Numbered from the stretch's first letter, positions 1-8,657 are shown. The stretch is DNA of 30,098 bases from Bog-159 sp049520215 (GCA_049520215.1 JBEKPZ010000050.1:1-30098), one strand, 5' to 3'. Notes: generated from the sequence alone by a model not told the origin. Program-made: numbers and translations.

Positions 1-99
1 GATCCCAAAGCTACGGAAAGGCGCACCGCCAAATTGATCCGAGCGCTTCGCGGCCTTGGCTACCAAGTCATTCCCCCCACGGCCAATGTCGTAGGGTAG
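1..99 (+). CDS. C-terminal tail of an unidentified protein (cut by window edge)
   Basis: An open frame runs from the first base to a TAG at 97-99 and gives 32 residues rich in Arg and Leu, including RRTAKLIRALRGLGYQV. A basic helix followed by a GYQV-type strand and a short Pro/Ala end is similar in style to the tails of some insertion-sequence transposases. That is an impression only, because no catalytic region lies inside the window. A palindromic repeat follows the stop within 30 bases. Confidence 0.35.
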   Translation, partial: DPKATERRTAKLIRALRGLGYQVIPPTANVVG

Positions 100-126
100 T
101 GCGTTTTCGACGGTGCCCCACAAGCC

Positions 127-169
127 GGCGGGTCTGGAGACCCGCTGCAGGCGTGGACGCCCGCCCCAC
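127..169 (+). repeat. Double-hairpin intergenic repeat, copy 1
   Basis: An 8-bp perfect inverted repeat GCGGGTCT/AGACCCGC (128-135 and 138-145) is followed by TGC, a second small stem GGCG/CGCC (150-153 and 158-161) and the tail CGCCCCAC. A near-identical copy lies at 28229-28272 and related copies elsewhere share the same plan. It sits between the partial gene and the 3' end of the S53 peptidase gene. Confidence 0.8.
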
Positions 170-238
170 ATTGACAGATCCACAAGAATCGTCGCGGCGC
201 GCGAAGAAACTGATGGATAGTAGTACAATACAACCTTG

Positions 239-1876
239 TTACTTTGTTCCGGCCGCGCTGGCGCCTGCCAGAGCGTTGCCGAGGGCGGTACCGTTGGGGC
301 TGCCCAGCCCGGTGCAGGGATCCCAGCCGGGACCGGCGGAGTAGCCCCCGATCTGGCCGGTGATATCGTTGTTTCCCGTGGTGATATCGTGCAGTGCGTT
401 GGCGCTCGAAGCCAGAGCGTACAGCAGAGGGTTGAGGAAGCCCACGGGGGTCCCCAGCTTCTGATTGATGCAGGCGACCAGACCTGCCCACAGCGGAGCA
501 ACCGCGCTGGTTCCACCCACGGTACCCGATTGCCCGTCGGCCAGGATCTGGAATCCGGTTTCGGGATCGGCGTCGCCGGCCACGTCGGGGACACCGCGGC
601 CGATGCGCCCGCCGGGATTCACCGAGGGAGGCACATGCGCATTGGCCTGCCAGGTGGGCAGGTCGATGGTGTCGCTGATGCCGCCGCCGGTGGCGCCTCC
701 GTTGACGCCATCGTTCCAGACCGTTTCGCTGGTGATGTTGGCGCCGGAGGAGTGCAAGGTCGTGCCGCCGCAGGCCAGCACGAAGGCGCTGGAGGCCGGG
801 AAATCGCAGTGGGCTAGTCCGTCGTCGACCTGGTCGCGCGAGCCGTCGTCTCCAGCCGCGCAGCAGACGGTGACGCCCATAGTGGCAGCGGCCTGAAAAG
901 CCTCGTTCACGGCTTGGATGGCCTGGGTTGACCAGATCGATTGGCCTTCCGCGAAACCCCAACTGATGGAGATCACGGAGGGATTATGGACGCTGTCGTG
1001 GACTGCGGTGGTGATGGCATCCACCCAGCCTTGCTCGGTGAAGTTCGAGAAATAGACCACGATGCTGGCGCCTGGCGCGACCGCGCCGGCCACTTCGATG
1101 TCCAGCATGACTTCGGTATCGGGGCTGTCCTGTCCGGGAGCTGGCTGGTTGGTGACGCCATCGACGGACATGGCCGTGACAGATGGCGTAGCGATCCCCA
1201 ACTGTTGAAAGTAGGTGTTCAGGTCGCTGGTAGTGTAGCCTCCGCCGAACTCGAGGATCCCGATGCACTCGCCGGCGCCGTTCACTCCGGTGGGGAAATT
1301 GTAGAGCTGGGCCACCTGAGGCGGTGTGTAGGCGGTCGGTTGGGTGGGCTGTTTGGGCTGCTTGGGCGCCTTGTGCTTACGGAAATGGGGCCGGGCCTGA
1401 GGCCGGTTGTCGAACCCGAAGACGCCCTGGACGATGCCTGCGAGATCCGCCGGTATGTAGATGGGGCCGGTGCGGCCCCGGAACGCGCCATCGGGGTGTT
1501 CGTAGTTGGCTAGATACACGCTGAACGCCGCGCTCAGCGCCGCGATGGTTCCGGAAAGTACCACGGTACGCCGGGGCGAGCTGGATTCCACGACGGTCAG
1601 GTTATGCTGGTGAGCGAAAGCCTCGATTTTGGCGATGTCGTCGGGATTGGCGCCGTATTCGGCGGCGAACTGTTCGCGGCTCATGTATTTGCGCTGGTGC
1701 GGCGAAGTGGCCGTGAGCTCCTTCGCCGACGTCAGATTCTGCATGGTGTTGCGAGGCCGCAAGAGCACGCTGATTCTGATGTGTTCGTTGGGGTCCGGGG
1801 CACCCACTACCCTGGATCCACTGCGAGCGGATCGCTCGCTGCCTGGAAGTGCTACGCGATTCTGGTGTTCTGCCAT
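239..1876 (-). CDS. S53 family peptidase (kumamolisin/sedolisin type) with pro-domain
   Basis: This is a secreted-type serine-carboxyl endopeptidase of 545 residues. An N-terminal activation domain (about 40-165) is followed by a Pro/Lys/Gln-rich linker (165-182) and the catalytic domain. Visible family residues are Glu255 and Asp259 (TEVMLD), the oxyanion Asp343 in AAGDDGS, and the nucleophile Ser457 in GGTSAVAPLWAGL. The C-terminal calcium site is recognisable as HDITTGNN (496-503) and GWDPCTGLGSPNG (517-529). The open frame extends further upstream, but ATG 1876 is preferred because AAAAGGAG lies 7 bases before it. No classical signal peptide is visible at this start, as in several pro-kumamolisins. 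The family usually works at acid pH, which fits an acidic-soil bacterium. The gene stands alone and diverges from the next gene. Confidence 0.93.
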   Translation of the reverse strand: MAEHQNRVALPGSERSARSGSRVVGAPDPNEHIRISVLLRPRNTMQNLTSAKELTATSPHQRKYMSREQFAAEYGANPDDIAKIEAFAHQHNLTVVESSSPRRTVVLSGTIAALSAAFSVYLANYEHPDGAFRGRTGPIYIPADLAGIVQGVFGFDNRPQARPHFRKHKAPKQPKQPTQPTAYTPPQVAQLYNFPTGVNGAGECIGILEFGGGYTTSDLNTYFQQLGIATPSVTAMSVDGVTNQPAPGQDSPDTEVMLDIEVAGAVAPGASIVVYFSNFTEQGWVDAITTAVHDSVHNPSVISISWGFAEGQSIWSTQAIQAVNEAFQAAATMGVTVCCAAGDDGSRDQVDDGLAHCDFPASSAFVLACGGTTLHSSGANITSETVWNDGVNGGATGGGISDTIDLPTWQANAHVPPSVNPGGRIGRGVPDVAGDADPETGFQILADGQSGTVGGTSAVAPLWAGLVACINQKLGTPVGFLNPLLYALASSANALHDITTGNNDITGQIGGYSAGPGWDPCTGLGSPNGTALGNALAGASAAGTK

Positions 1877-2316
1877 ACATTTGCTCCTTTTCGATTTGCC
1901 GGAGGAAGACACTGCTGGTATATATGGTGATCGGAACGGCGAATTTGTTTCAACTGGTTTTGCGCCCGCCGTTGCCCACCGGATGCCGCTTGTTGGGGAG
2001 TTCCCGCGTGACCGCCTCCGCGACCGTGACGAGGCGCCGTGAAAGCTGAAGCCGCCTGAAAGGCGGCTGCGGCCATGATTGGCCGCCCTACGGTGCAACC
2101 GAACTGCCATTATTACGAACTGGAACTTAGCCCTTTAAAGCGGAGAGATTACGCCTCGGGGCCTAGCCCGACACGCCTGGCCCGACCCTGTTGATCCCGG
2201 GCGCTTCCGGGGCCTGCCGTGAAGGGAAATGGACGAGATGGCGTTTTGATGGCCAAAGGCTGAGCATCGAGCGCTGCACCGTATGTGATACCATTTCGGA
2301 GGCTGGTGTCCCTTTT
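1877..2316. other. Divergent intergenic region between the S53 and GloVer genes
   Basis: These 440 bases separate two divergently transcribed genes and should hold both promoters. On the minus strand a TATATA at 1919-1924 is a possible -10 for the peptidase, but no well-spaced -35 was found. A double-hairpin repeat lies at 2051-2091. GGAGG at 2298-2302 is 14 bases before the ATG at 2317, a long spacing. No further gene is supported; the open frames crossing here have no recognisable protein. Confidence 0.5.
2051..2091 (+). repeat. Double-hairpin intergenic repeat, copy 2
   Basis: Stem GCCGCCT/AGGCGGC (2051-2057 and 2061-2067, loop GAA) is followed by TGC, a second stem GGCC/GGCC (2071-2074 and 2081-2084) and the tail GCCCTAC. 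The 3' half is very close to the copy at 19919-19958. The first stem differs from the copy at 8658 by one base on each arm, and pairing is kept. Confidence 0.75.
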
Positions 2317-5300
2317 ATGAATCAAGAGTATCGCTCGTCTTCCCCAATCCGCAATTTATGTGGGAATCGCATCTCGCGCTCCCGGCTGCGTGCAGGCCTA
2401 GCATGGCTTGCGTGCGCGTTTGTATCCGCCGCGATGGTGCAGGCACAAACGGCGACGGAGGTCGTGCTGCACAACTTCGCGGGCCCGCCGGCGACGGGTG
2501 CGAATCCGATCGCGGGCGTGGTGATGGACGGCGCGGGAAACCTCTATGGGACTACCCCGGGCGGAGGTGCGGGGAATGCGGGCGTGGTGTTCAAAGTGGA
2601 TCCATCAGGCAACGAGACTGTCCTGCACAGCTTCACGGGCGGCGCCGACGGGGGCCAACCGGAGGCAGGCGTCCTCCTTGATGCGGCGGGGAACCTCTAC
2701 GGGACTACCAGCGCCGGAGGTGGCACGAAGGGCGCCGGCGTCGTATTCAAGGTCGATCCGACGGGCCATGAGACGGTGCTCTACAGCTTCACGGGCGGTG
2801 CGGATGGCAGCAATCCCTGGGCAGGGGTGGTCAGCGATGCCTCCGGCAACCTCTACGGGACGACGCGCTACGGCGGCACAATGGGCGCCGGCACTGTATT
2901 TAAGCTGGATACCACCGGCCATGAGACCGTACTCTACAGTTTCAAAGGCGGAACCGATGGATACGGGCCCATGAGCGGGCTGGCGCTCGATGCGGCGGGC
3001 AACCTTTATGGGACTAATGCAACTGTCAACGGTTGTACCTGCTCTGGAATCGTCTATGAGGTAAGCCCTGCTGGCGAGTTCACGGTGCTGTACAGTTTCA
3101 CCGGTGGAGCAGATGGCGGCGACCCGGACGCGGGAGTGATCCGCGACTCGGCAGGCAATCTCTACGGGACGGCTTCTTACGGCGGCCAGGTGGGTAATTC
3201 GGTTGGTTCGGGCGTTGTGTACAAGCTCGATGCGAGCGGCCACGAAACCGTGTTGTACAACTTCACTGACGGCGCGGATGGCACCGGGCCTTATGGAGGT
3301 GTGATCCTGGACTCCGCAGGCAACTTATATGGGACGGCTGGCGGCGGGGCATCCAGCCTCGGCGGGGTCATCTTCAAGCTCGATCCGGCAGGTCATGAAA
3401 CAGTCCTCTACAACTTCACGGGCGGCGCGGGTGGAGGCGCTGCGAACGGGGGCCTTGCCATGAGCGCGGCGGGCGCCATCTATGGCACAACCTCGAGGGG
3501 CGGCACAGCGGGAGCGGGCGCGGTGTTTGAGCTGGCTACGAACGGAGCCGAGACGGTGCTGTATAGCTTCTTGAGCGAGACGGATGGCTACAACCCGAAT
3601 GCCGGTGTAATCAGCGACTCGGCCGGCAATCTCTACGGCACGACTTTGTACGGCGGCACAGGCAATGCCGGCGTTGTGTATAAGCTCGATACGACGGGGC
3701 ATGAGACGGTGCTGCACAGTTTCATGGGCGGCACGGACGGCGCCAACCCCTATGCCGGTGTGACCCTCGATTCCGCGGGCAATCTCTATGGAACCACCTC
3801 TGGCGGGGGCTCGTCCGGCGCCGGAGTGGTATACAAGGTAGACCCGAGTGGCCACGAGACGGTACTCTACAGTTTCACCGGTGGAGCCGATGGCGGCGAC
3901 CCGCTCGCGGGAGTGATACTCGACTCGGCCGGCAATCTCTACGGCACCACATATCAGGGCGGATCGCTCTATAGCGGCGTCGTGTTCAAGGTCGACCCCA
4001 CCGGTCACGAGACAGTGCTGTTCACCGCCAGCAGTGGACTATCATGGCAGCAGCCCACGGCCGGCGTTATTTTCGATGCAGCGGGCAACCTCTACGGGAC
4101 GACTTACAACGGCAGCAACGTCTATAAGTTGGATCCCGCCGGCAACGAAACGGTGTTGTACACCTTTGGCAGCGGACCGTATGACGGCAGCAACCCCTGG
4201 GCGGGCGTGATTCTGGATTCGGCGGGCAACTTATACGGGACCACATTAGAGAACGGTGTGGGCCGGTTTGGCACCGTTTACAAGCTGAGCGCATCCGGCA
4301 GTGAGACAGTGCTGTACAGCTTCAGGGCCCAGGCCGATGGGGGCCTTCCTTACGCAGGTGTCATCAGCGACTCGTCCGGCAGTCTCTATGGAACCACATA
4401 CGCGTTCGGTTCCGCGAATGCCGGCGTCGTATATAAAGTGGATTCCACCGGTCACGAAACCGTACTTTACAGTTTTACGGGCGGCGCCGATGGCGGTAAT
4501 CCGTATGCCGGCGTAATCAGCGATGCCGCGGGCAACTTATACGGCACCACCTATGGCGGCGGGACACAATCCGGCGGAGTGATTTTCAAGATCGCACAGC
4601 AGTACACCATAACCGGCCAAGTCACCTTCCAGGGCGCCGGTCTCAGCGGAGTTACGGTGACGCTCAGCGGCTCCGCGAACGGGTCGGTGGTTACGGACAA
4701 CAATGGCAATTATGGACTGCCTGCCGCACCTGGTGGCAGTTACACCGTGACACCCTTTATGGCCGGGTACACGTTCGACCCGTCCAGCCTGACGTTCGCC
4801 GGCCTCAACGCTAACCAGACCGCCAACTTCGTGGCTGCGTCGCTGAGCTTTTCCATCTCCGGACAAGTGCTGAGCGTCGGCGGCATGCCATTTGGCGGGG
4901 TACCGATCAACGTGCCAAGCGGCTCCGCGGAAACCGATAGCTCGGGCAACTATAGCATATCGGTCCCGGCATTCGGCAACTACACGGTCACTCCCTATCT
5001 CAACGGTTACTACTTCAGCCCCGTTAGCGCCACATTCAGCGATTTGAGCGCCAACCAGACCGCCAACTTTCAAATCGCGGCCACAAACCAAAGCGACTTC
5101 AATCACGGCCTCTATCCGGACATCGTGTGGCAGGATCCCCAGACGGGCGCGGCGCAGATCTGGTATCTGGGGGGATACCTGAACCTTTTCCTCGCGGCGG
5201 AGCTTGCCGCACCGAATCCCTGGCGGATCGTGGGTATTGGCGACTTCAATGGCGATGGCTCGCCGGACGTAGTCTGGCAGGATCCCGTCAGCGGCGCCGC

Positions 5301-5844
5301 GCAGGTCTGGTATCTCGGTGGCGTGTTCGGCAACACAATCGTGTCCGCCGCCAATATTGCTAACCAGAACCCGTGGAAGATCGTTGCGGTCGCGGACTTC
5401 AACCGGGACGGCCATCCCGACCTGGTGTGGCAGGATCCCAAATCCGGGGCCGCTCAGATCTGGTATCTTGGCGGGCCCCAGGGAACGCAGTTGCTGGGAG
5501 CCGCGAATCTGAGCGGGCCCAACTCGTGGCGGATTGCCGGGGCCTACAACGGCGTTTCATCTCCCGATGTCTATTGGCAGGATCCCATCAGTGGCACGGT
5601 GCAGATCTGGTATATGGGCGGCACCGCGCCGGGCGCGGAAGGCAGCCAGGTGCAGTCCGCTTACGACCTGACGACGAATCCGTGGAACCTTGTGGCCATC
5701 GCCGACTTCAATGTCGACGGCATTCCGGACATGATGTTTCAAGACCCCGTTTCCGGCTCCACGCTGGTGTTGTTCGCTGGTGAGTATCCCCAACCGGCTC
5801 CCTTCAGTGGGCCGAACCCTTGGTCTGTCGTGGGGCCGCACTGA
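2317..5844 (+). CDS. Exported GloVer-repeat protein with Ig-like and FG-GAP-like modules
   Basis: This is a 1175-residue extracellular or surface protein of unknown function. A signal peptide (hydrophobic core about 26-41, likely cleaved after AQA near 44) precedes 14 tandem units of about 51 residues (48-758). Each unit carries AGNLYGTT, V(F/Y)K(V/L)D, HETVLYSF and a GGADG turn, the pattern of the gloeo_Verruco/GloVer family. Two Ig-like or carboxypeptidase-regulatory-like domains follow (about 763-845 and 846-925; TGQV, DSSGNYS, ANQTANF). The rest (927-1175) is five modules of the type DFNGDGxPDVVWQDPxSGAAQIWYLGG, which resemble FG-GAP/VCBS calcium-binding propeller blades. ATG 2317 is chosen because it places the signal peptide at the N terminus; the frame is open further upstream. 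The protein may be a beta-propeller adhesin or carbohydrate-binding scaffold, but no enzyme motif is seen. Confidence 0.9.
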   Translation: MNQEYRSSSPIRNLCGNRISRSRLRAGLAWLACAFVSAAMVQAQTATEVVLHNFAGPPATGANPIAGVVMDGAGNLYGTTPGGGAGNAGVVFKVDPSGNETVLHSFTGGADGGQPEAGVLLDAAGNLYGTTSAGGGTKGAGVVFKVDPTGHETVLYSFTGGADGSNPWAGVVSDASGNLYGTTRYGGTMGAGTVFKLDTTGHETVLYSFKGGTDGYGPMSGLALDAAGNLYGTNATVNGCTCSGIVYEVSPAGEFTVLYSFTGGADGGDPDAGVIRDSAGNLYGTASYGGQVGNSVGSGVVYKLDASGHETVLYNFTDGADGTGPYGGVILDSAGNLYGTAGGGASSLGGVIFKLDPAGHETVLYNFTGGAGGGAANGGLAMSAAGAIYGTTSRGGTAGAGAVFELATNGAETVLYSFLSETDGYNPNAGVISDSAGNLYGTTLYGGTGNAGVVYKLDTTGHETVLHSFMGGTDGANPYAGVTLDSAGNLYGTTSGGGSSGAGVVYKVDPSGHETVLYSFTGGADGGDPLAGVILDSAGNLYGTTYQGGSLYSGVVFKVDPTGHETVLFTASSGLSWQQPTAGVIFDAAGNLYGTTYNGSNVYKLDPAGNETVLYTFGSGPYDGSNPWAGVILDSAGNLYGTTLENGVGRFGTVYKLSASGSETVLYSFRAQADGGLPYAGVISDSSGSLYGTTYAFGSANAGVVYKVDSTGHETVLYSFTGGADGGNPYAGVISDAAGNLYGTTYGGGTQSGGVIFKIAQQYTITGQVTFQGAGLSGVTVTLSGSANGSVVTDNNGNYGLPAAPGGSYTVTPFMAGYTFDPSSLTFAGLNANQTANFVAASLSFSISGQVLSVGGMPFGGVPINVPSGSAETDSSGNYSISVPAFGNYTVTPYLNGYYFSPVSATFSDLSANQTANFQIAATNQSDFNHGLYPDIVWQDPQTGAAQIWYLGGYLNLFLAAELAAPNPWRIVGIGDFNGDGSPDVVWQDPVSGAAQVWYLGGVFGNTIVSAANIANQNPWKIVAVADFNRDGHPDLVWQDPKSGAAQIWYLGGPQGTQLLGAANLSGPNSWRIAGAYNGVSSPDVYWQDPISGTVQIWYMGGTAPGAEGSQVQSAYDLTTNPWNLVAIADFNVDGIPDMMFQDPVSGSTLVLFAGEYPQPAPFSGPNPWSVVGPH

Positions 5845-5891
5845 GAATTGACTGGTGGGGCCAGCGTGCCCGCGGCGAGAATTCCAGGCGC

Positions 5892-5897
5892 TATAAT
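5892..5897 (+). promoter_or_regulatory. Possible -10 box upstream of the Fe-S membrane protein gene
   Basis: A perfect TATAAT lies 46 bases before the ATG at 5944. No acceptable -35 lies at 16-18 bases; the nearest TTGACT (5848-5853) is 38 bases away. It is offered only as a -10 element. Confidence 0.35.
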
Positions 5898-5943
5898 CAG
5901 GATCTAATTGTCTTAATTGGAAGGTCGGGCGGGATTGCGGATC

Positions 5944-7602
5944 ATGTCGAAAAACGGAGGTTCCGGGTTTTTTTGCCGCGGATTGGCGGTGGTTCTCTTT
6001 CTGCTCTACAGCGCGGCTGGCTTCAGCGCGCCGCAGGCGGGCGGGATGGACCACGATCATGGCGCCCACGATCATGGCGCCATGGACATGGACCACGATC
6101 ATGGGGCGATGGACATGGACCACGATCACGGCGCGATGACGCCGGTCGCGCCGGTGGTCTGGTCCTTATTACTAGCGACGTTGGCCATCGCCGGCGGGCT
6201 GACCTGGTCGGCCCGGCGAGCTCTGCGCAGGCCCGTAACGGCAGGCCCCGTGGCAGGCGCGGATGTTCTGGACCTGCCGGTGATCGGGAGGGCTCTTCGC
6301 TCGCGCCGCTTTCTTGCCTTTTTGATCGTGCCAACCATGCTGATCTTCCTCCTGATCGTGCTGGCGGGGCTGCGCGGGGAGCAAGACACGGATAACCCGG
6401 CGATCCTGCTGACCTGGATCCTGTGGTGGCCGGCGGTCGTCTTCACCTTTTTCCTGGTGGGGCGTGTGTGGTGCTCGTTTTGCCCGTTCGGTTACCTGGG
6501 GCAGGCCGCGCATAAGATCTTCTCTTTTCGGCTCAAGGTTCCGGGCATCTTGAAGAACATGTGGTGGCGGCTGGGTTTCTTTCTGGCGCTGACGTGGGTG
6601 ACGACTCTTTGGGCGCTGGATCGCTGGCCGCGGGGCACGGCCTGGCTGGGCTTGGGATTGACCCTGGGGGCTATCACGCTGGCCGTGGTGTTTGAAAAGC
6701 GGACCTTCTGCCGCTACGTCTGTCCGGTCGGTGGGGTATTTGGACTGTACTCGATGACGGCTCCACTGCGCCTGGCGGTGAAGGACCAGGAAGTCTGCCG
6801 GAGCACTTGCTCCGGCAAGGACTGCTTCGAATCGTGCGCATGGTTCCAGTTTCCGCCCGCCATGGACAGGGGCGCGGAGTGCTCGCTGTGCCTGGACTGT
6901 GTGCGGGCCTGCCCAGCGGACAACATTGCGCTCCGGACGCAAGCGCCCGGTGCGGACCTGGCGGGCTTCCAAACCCATCGCAAGTCGCTCGACGAAGCCT
7001 CGGCCATAGCGGCCGTGTTGGGCGTGGCGCTGCTGCAAACGACGGTGATGTTGAGCGGTTGGAGCGGATGGGAGGCGAAGGTTGGCAACTGGTTGCACGT
7101 GGCGCCTGATGCAACGCTCTATACGATTACCTATGTCGCGGTGGGCGCAATTCTGCCGCTTTTGTTGCTGGGGCTGGTTTGCTACGCGAGCCAGGCTCAG
7201 GAAGAGGCCGGCGGCGGCCTGGGACGCGCGCTGCGCACGTATGCCTACTGTTTTCTGCCCCTCGGGCTGGCGCTGCATGCAGCCCACAATTTCCATCATC
7301 TGTTCGGCGAGGGCGGCGCAGTGTGGCCGGGTTTGAAGAAGGCGCTGGCGGAGTATGCCGGCTGGGCCGTGGCGCCGGTCCCGCAGGCGGCCGCCGCCCC
7401 CAACCTACTGTTCGCGCTGCAATGGGCGACCCTGATGGCCGGGCTTTACCTGACCTACCGTGTGGCCGTCGCGCGGGTGCGCCGGAATGGGCCTCGGCCG
7501 GAGCGAGCGTTCCGCGCTGTATTGCCGATACTTCTCTTTGCCGCCGCGTACACGGTGATGAACGTTTTCATGCTCTCAGCTCCCATGGCGCACCGGCATT
7601 AA
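5944..7602 (+). CDS. Polytopic membrane [4Fe-4S] protein (NapH/NosR/CcoG-like) with His-rich segment
   Basis: A 552-residue membrane electron-transfer protein. An N-terminal hydrophobic segment (about 10-28) is followed by a His/Asp/Met-rich stretch (35-65, HDHGAMDMDHDHGA type) that should bind copper or a similar metal outside the membrane. Several membrane spans then enclose the cysteine motifs known from NapH, NosR and CcoG proteins: CSFCP (C177, C180) and CRYVCP (C256, C260). A loop CRSTCSGKDCFESC (C285, C289, C294, C298) precedes a classical [4Fe-4S] motif CSLCLDCVRACP (C313, C316, C319, C323). More spans and a HAAHNFHHLFGE stretch follow. ATG 5944 was chosen; a TTG at 5917 in the same frame is possible. 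No neighbour is a known partner (no nos, nap or cco genes), so donor and acceptor are unknown. A role in metal or quinol redox chemistry is inferred. Confidence 0.85.
   Translation: MSKNGGSGFFCRGLAVVLFLLYSAAGFSAPQAGGMDHDHGAHDHGAMDMDHDHGAMDMDHDHGAMTPVAPVVWSLLLATLAIAGGLTWSARRALRRPVTAGPVAGADVLDLPVIGRALRSRRFLAFLIVPTMLIFLLIVLAGLRGEQDTDNPAILLTWILWWPAVVFTFFLVGRVWCSFCPFGYLGQAAHKIFSFRLKVPGILKNMWWRLGFFLALTWVTTLWALDRWPRGTAWLGLGLTLGAITLAVVFEKRTFCRYVCPVGGVFGLYSMTAPLRLAVKDQEVCRSTCSGKDCFESCAWFQFPPAMDRGAECSLCLDCVRACPADNIALRTQAPGADLAGFQTHRKSLDEASAIAAVLGVALLQTTVMLSGWSGWEAKVGNWLHVAPDATLYTITYVAVGAILPLLLLGLVCYASQAQEEAGGGLGRALRTYAYCFLPLGLALHAAHNFHHLFGEGGAVWPGLKKALAEYAGWAVAPVPQAAAAPNLLFALQWATLMAGLYLTYRVAVARVRRNGPRPERAFRAVLPILLFAAAYTVMNVFMLSAPMAHRH
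6082..6135 (+). repeat. Tandem 27-base repeat encoding MDMDHDHGA
   Basis: Two direct copies of a 27-base unit (6082-6108 and 6109-6135) differ at three positions, and each encodes MDMDHDHGA. Shorter partial copies (DHDHGA, HDHGA) lie just upstream from about 6046. The repeat builds the metal-binding segment of the surrounding gene and probably expands or contracts in whole codons. Confidence 0.85.
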
Positions 7603-7654
7603 GCGAAGGTGGGTATCCACTTGACTCAGCCAGACCTCTCCTGCGAGGTCGTGT

Positions 7655-7746
7655 AGGGCGGGCGCCCTCGCCAGGCGCGGAAGCCCCTGCCTCCGCGTCC
7701 GGCAGCGGGACGGGGCGTCCCGCGCGGTCCAGGGGGACCGCCCCAC
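7655..7746. repeat. Composite palindromic intergenic element
   Basis: The first part, GGGCGGGCGCCCTCGCC, is close to the reverse complement of the GGCGAGGGCGCCTGCCCC tail found at 24479-24496. It is followed by two adjacent hairpins, GGGACG/CGTCCC (7707-7721) and GCGGTCC/GGACCGC (7724-7741), and the family tail CGCCCCAC. It looks like two members of the repeat family in opposite orientation. Confidence 0.6.
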
Positions 7747-7795
7747 AAAGACCGAGTCATCGCCAACGGATGCCCACCATACCGACCATATTCCC

Positions 7796-7824
7796 TTGTC
7801 ATTGGCGAGACGACAGCATATACT
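7796..7824 (+). promoter_or_regulatory. Sigma-70-like promoter of the alpha/beta hydrolase gene
   Basis: TTGTCA (7796-7801) and TATACT (7819-7824) are separated by 17 bases, close to the sigma-70 consensus. The expected transcript start near 7831 is immediately before the ribosome-binding sequence GGGAGGAG (7833-7840). The TTG that gives the longest open frame is the first triplet of this -35 box. Confidence 0.55.
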
Positions 7825-7846
7825 TGCCCACAGGGAGGAGTTCACT

Positions 7847-8653
7847 ACGACTGCTCAGGGGGCGCCGTCTTTTCGGCAACACGGACAATTCCCACACCCG
7901 ACACCGGTCATCAACGAGTTGCTCTTGCCGATGGAGTTCCTGTTTCTGCATGTGTCGCTCCTGTATTACGGGTTCGGCATACCGCATGGCGACGGTTCTG
8001 CCGTCGTATTGGTTCCAGGCCTCGCCGGTACGGATGAATACATGCTGCCGATGTACCTGTGGTTGGGCCGCATCGGCTACAAGCCGTACTTTTCCGGAGT
8101 CGGGTTCATGGCCGACTGCCCGCGGGAGCTTTCGGGGAAGCTGCATGAGACCATTTGCCGGGCTTATACCGAGACCGGACGACGGCGCGTACATCTTATC
8201 GGGCACAGTCTGGGGGGAATCTTCGCCCGGGCAATGGCTACGCGCAAGCCGGAGAAGATCGCTTCTGTGATTACCCTGGGGTCTCCCTTTCGTGGGCAGG
8301 TCGCCCACAAGAGCGTGTTCACAGTTGCGGGTTTGGTACGCCGGTGGATGCGCGAGCGCAACCCGGATCTGCCCGGAGAGTGCGGCACAAGCCACTGCCC
8401 CTGCTCCTTCGGCCGATCGCTCACGGGACACTGGCCGAAGTCGGTGCTCCAGACTGCCATCTATTCGCCCAACGACGGGTTGGTAGATTGGCAGCACTGC
8501 CTTACGGGCAGGGAAGGTGTGGACGTGGAGGTTCAGTCAACGCATCTGGGGATGCCAGTTGACTCCGGCGTCTATTGGCAGATTGCTCATCGTCTGGCGC
8601 TGTCCTGCCGCATTGGACGGAAACGGCCCGAGGGCAAAAGTCGCGCCGCTTAG
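7847..8653 (+). CDS. Alpha/beta hydrolase (lipase/esterase-like)
   Basis: A serine hydrolase of about 268 residues. GDGSAVVLVPGLAGTD forms the first strand and oxyanion loop, HLIGHSLGG holds the nucleophile (Ser121), and TLGSPF follows. Candidate acid and base are an Asp in SPNDGLVDW (about 210-214) and His233 in STHLG. A Cys-rich CGTSHCPC stretch lies between. The substrate is unknown; acyl-ester hydrolysis is inferred from the fold. The start is uncertain. GGGAGGAG at 7833-7840 is followed 6 bases later by an in-frame ACG at 7847. No ATG, GTG or TTG lies in frame between there and TTG 7919, TTG 7925 and ATG 7931. Starting at 7931 would drop a Pro-rich leader that seems to belong to the protein. 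TTG 7796 is the alternative, but it overlaps the predicted promoter. Confidence 0.75.
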   Translation, partial: TTAQGAPSFRQHGQFPHPTPVINELLLPMEFLFLHVSLLYYGFGIPHGDGSAVVLVPGLAGTDEYMLPMYLWLGRIGYKPYFSGVGFMADCPRELSGKLHETICRAYTETGRRRVHLIGHSLGGIFARAMATRKPEKIASVITLGSPFRGQVAHKSVFTVAGLVRRWMRERNPDLPGECGTSHCPCSFGRSLTGHWPKSVLQTAIYSPNDGLVDWQHCLTGREGVDVEVQSTHLGMPVDSGVYWQIAHRLALSCRIGRKRPEGKSRAA

Positions 8654-8657
8654 AGGA

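Noticed and set aside
2605..4455. Long minus-strand open frames opposite the GloVer gene
   Set aside because: They mirror the repeat period of the plus-strand gene, have no signal or domain, and arise from the GC-rich codon pattern.
2317..4590. CRISPR-like array, because of the regular repeat spacing
   Set aside because: The repeats are coding, about 153 bases long, diverged at synonymous positions and without unique spacers.
5848..5897. TTGACT as the -35 partner of TATAAT at 5892
   Set aside because: The spacing is 38 bases, far beyond the usual 16-18.
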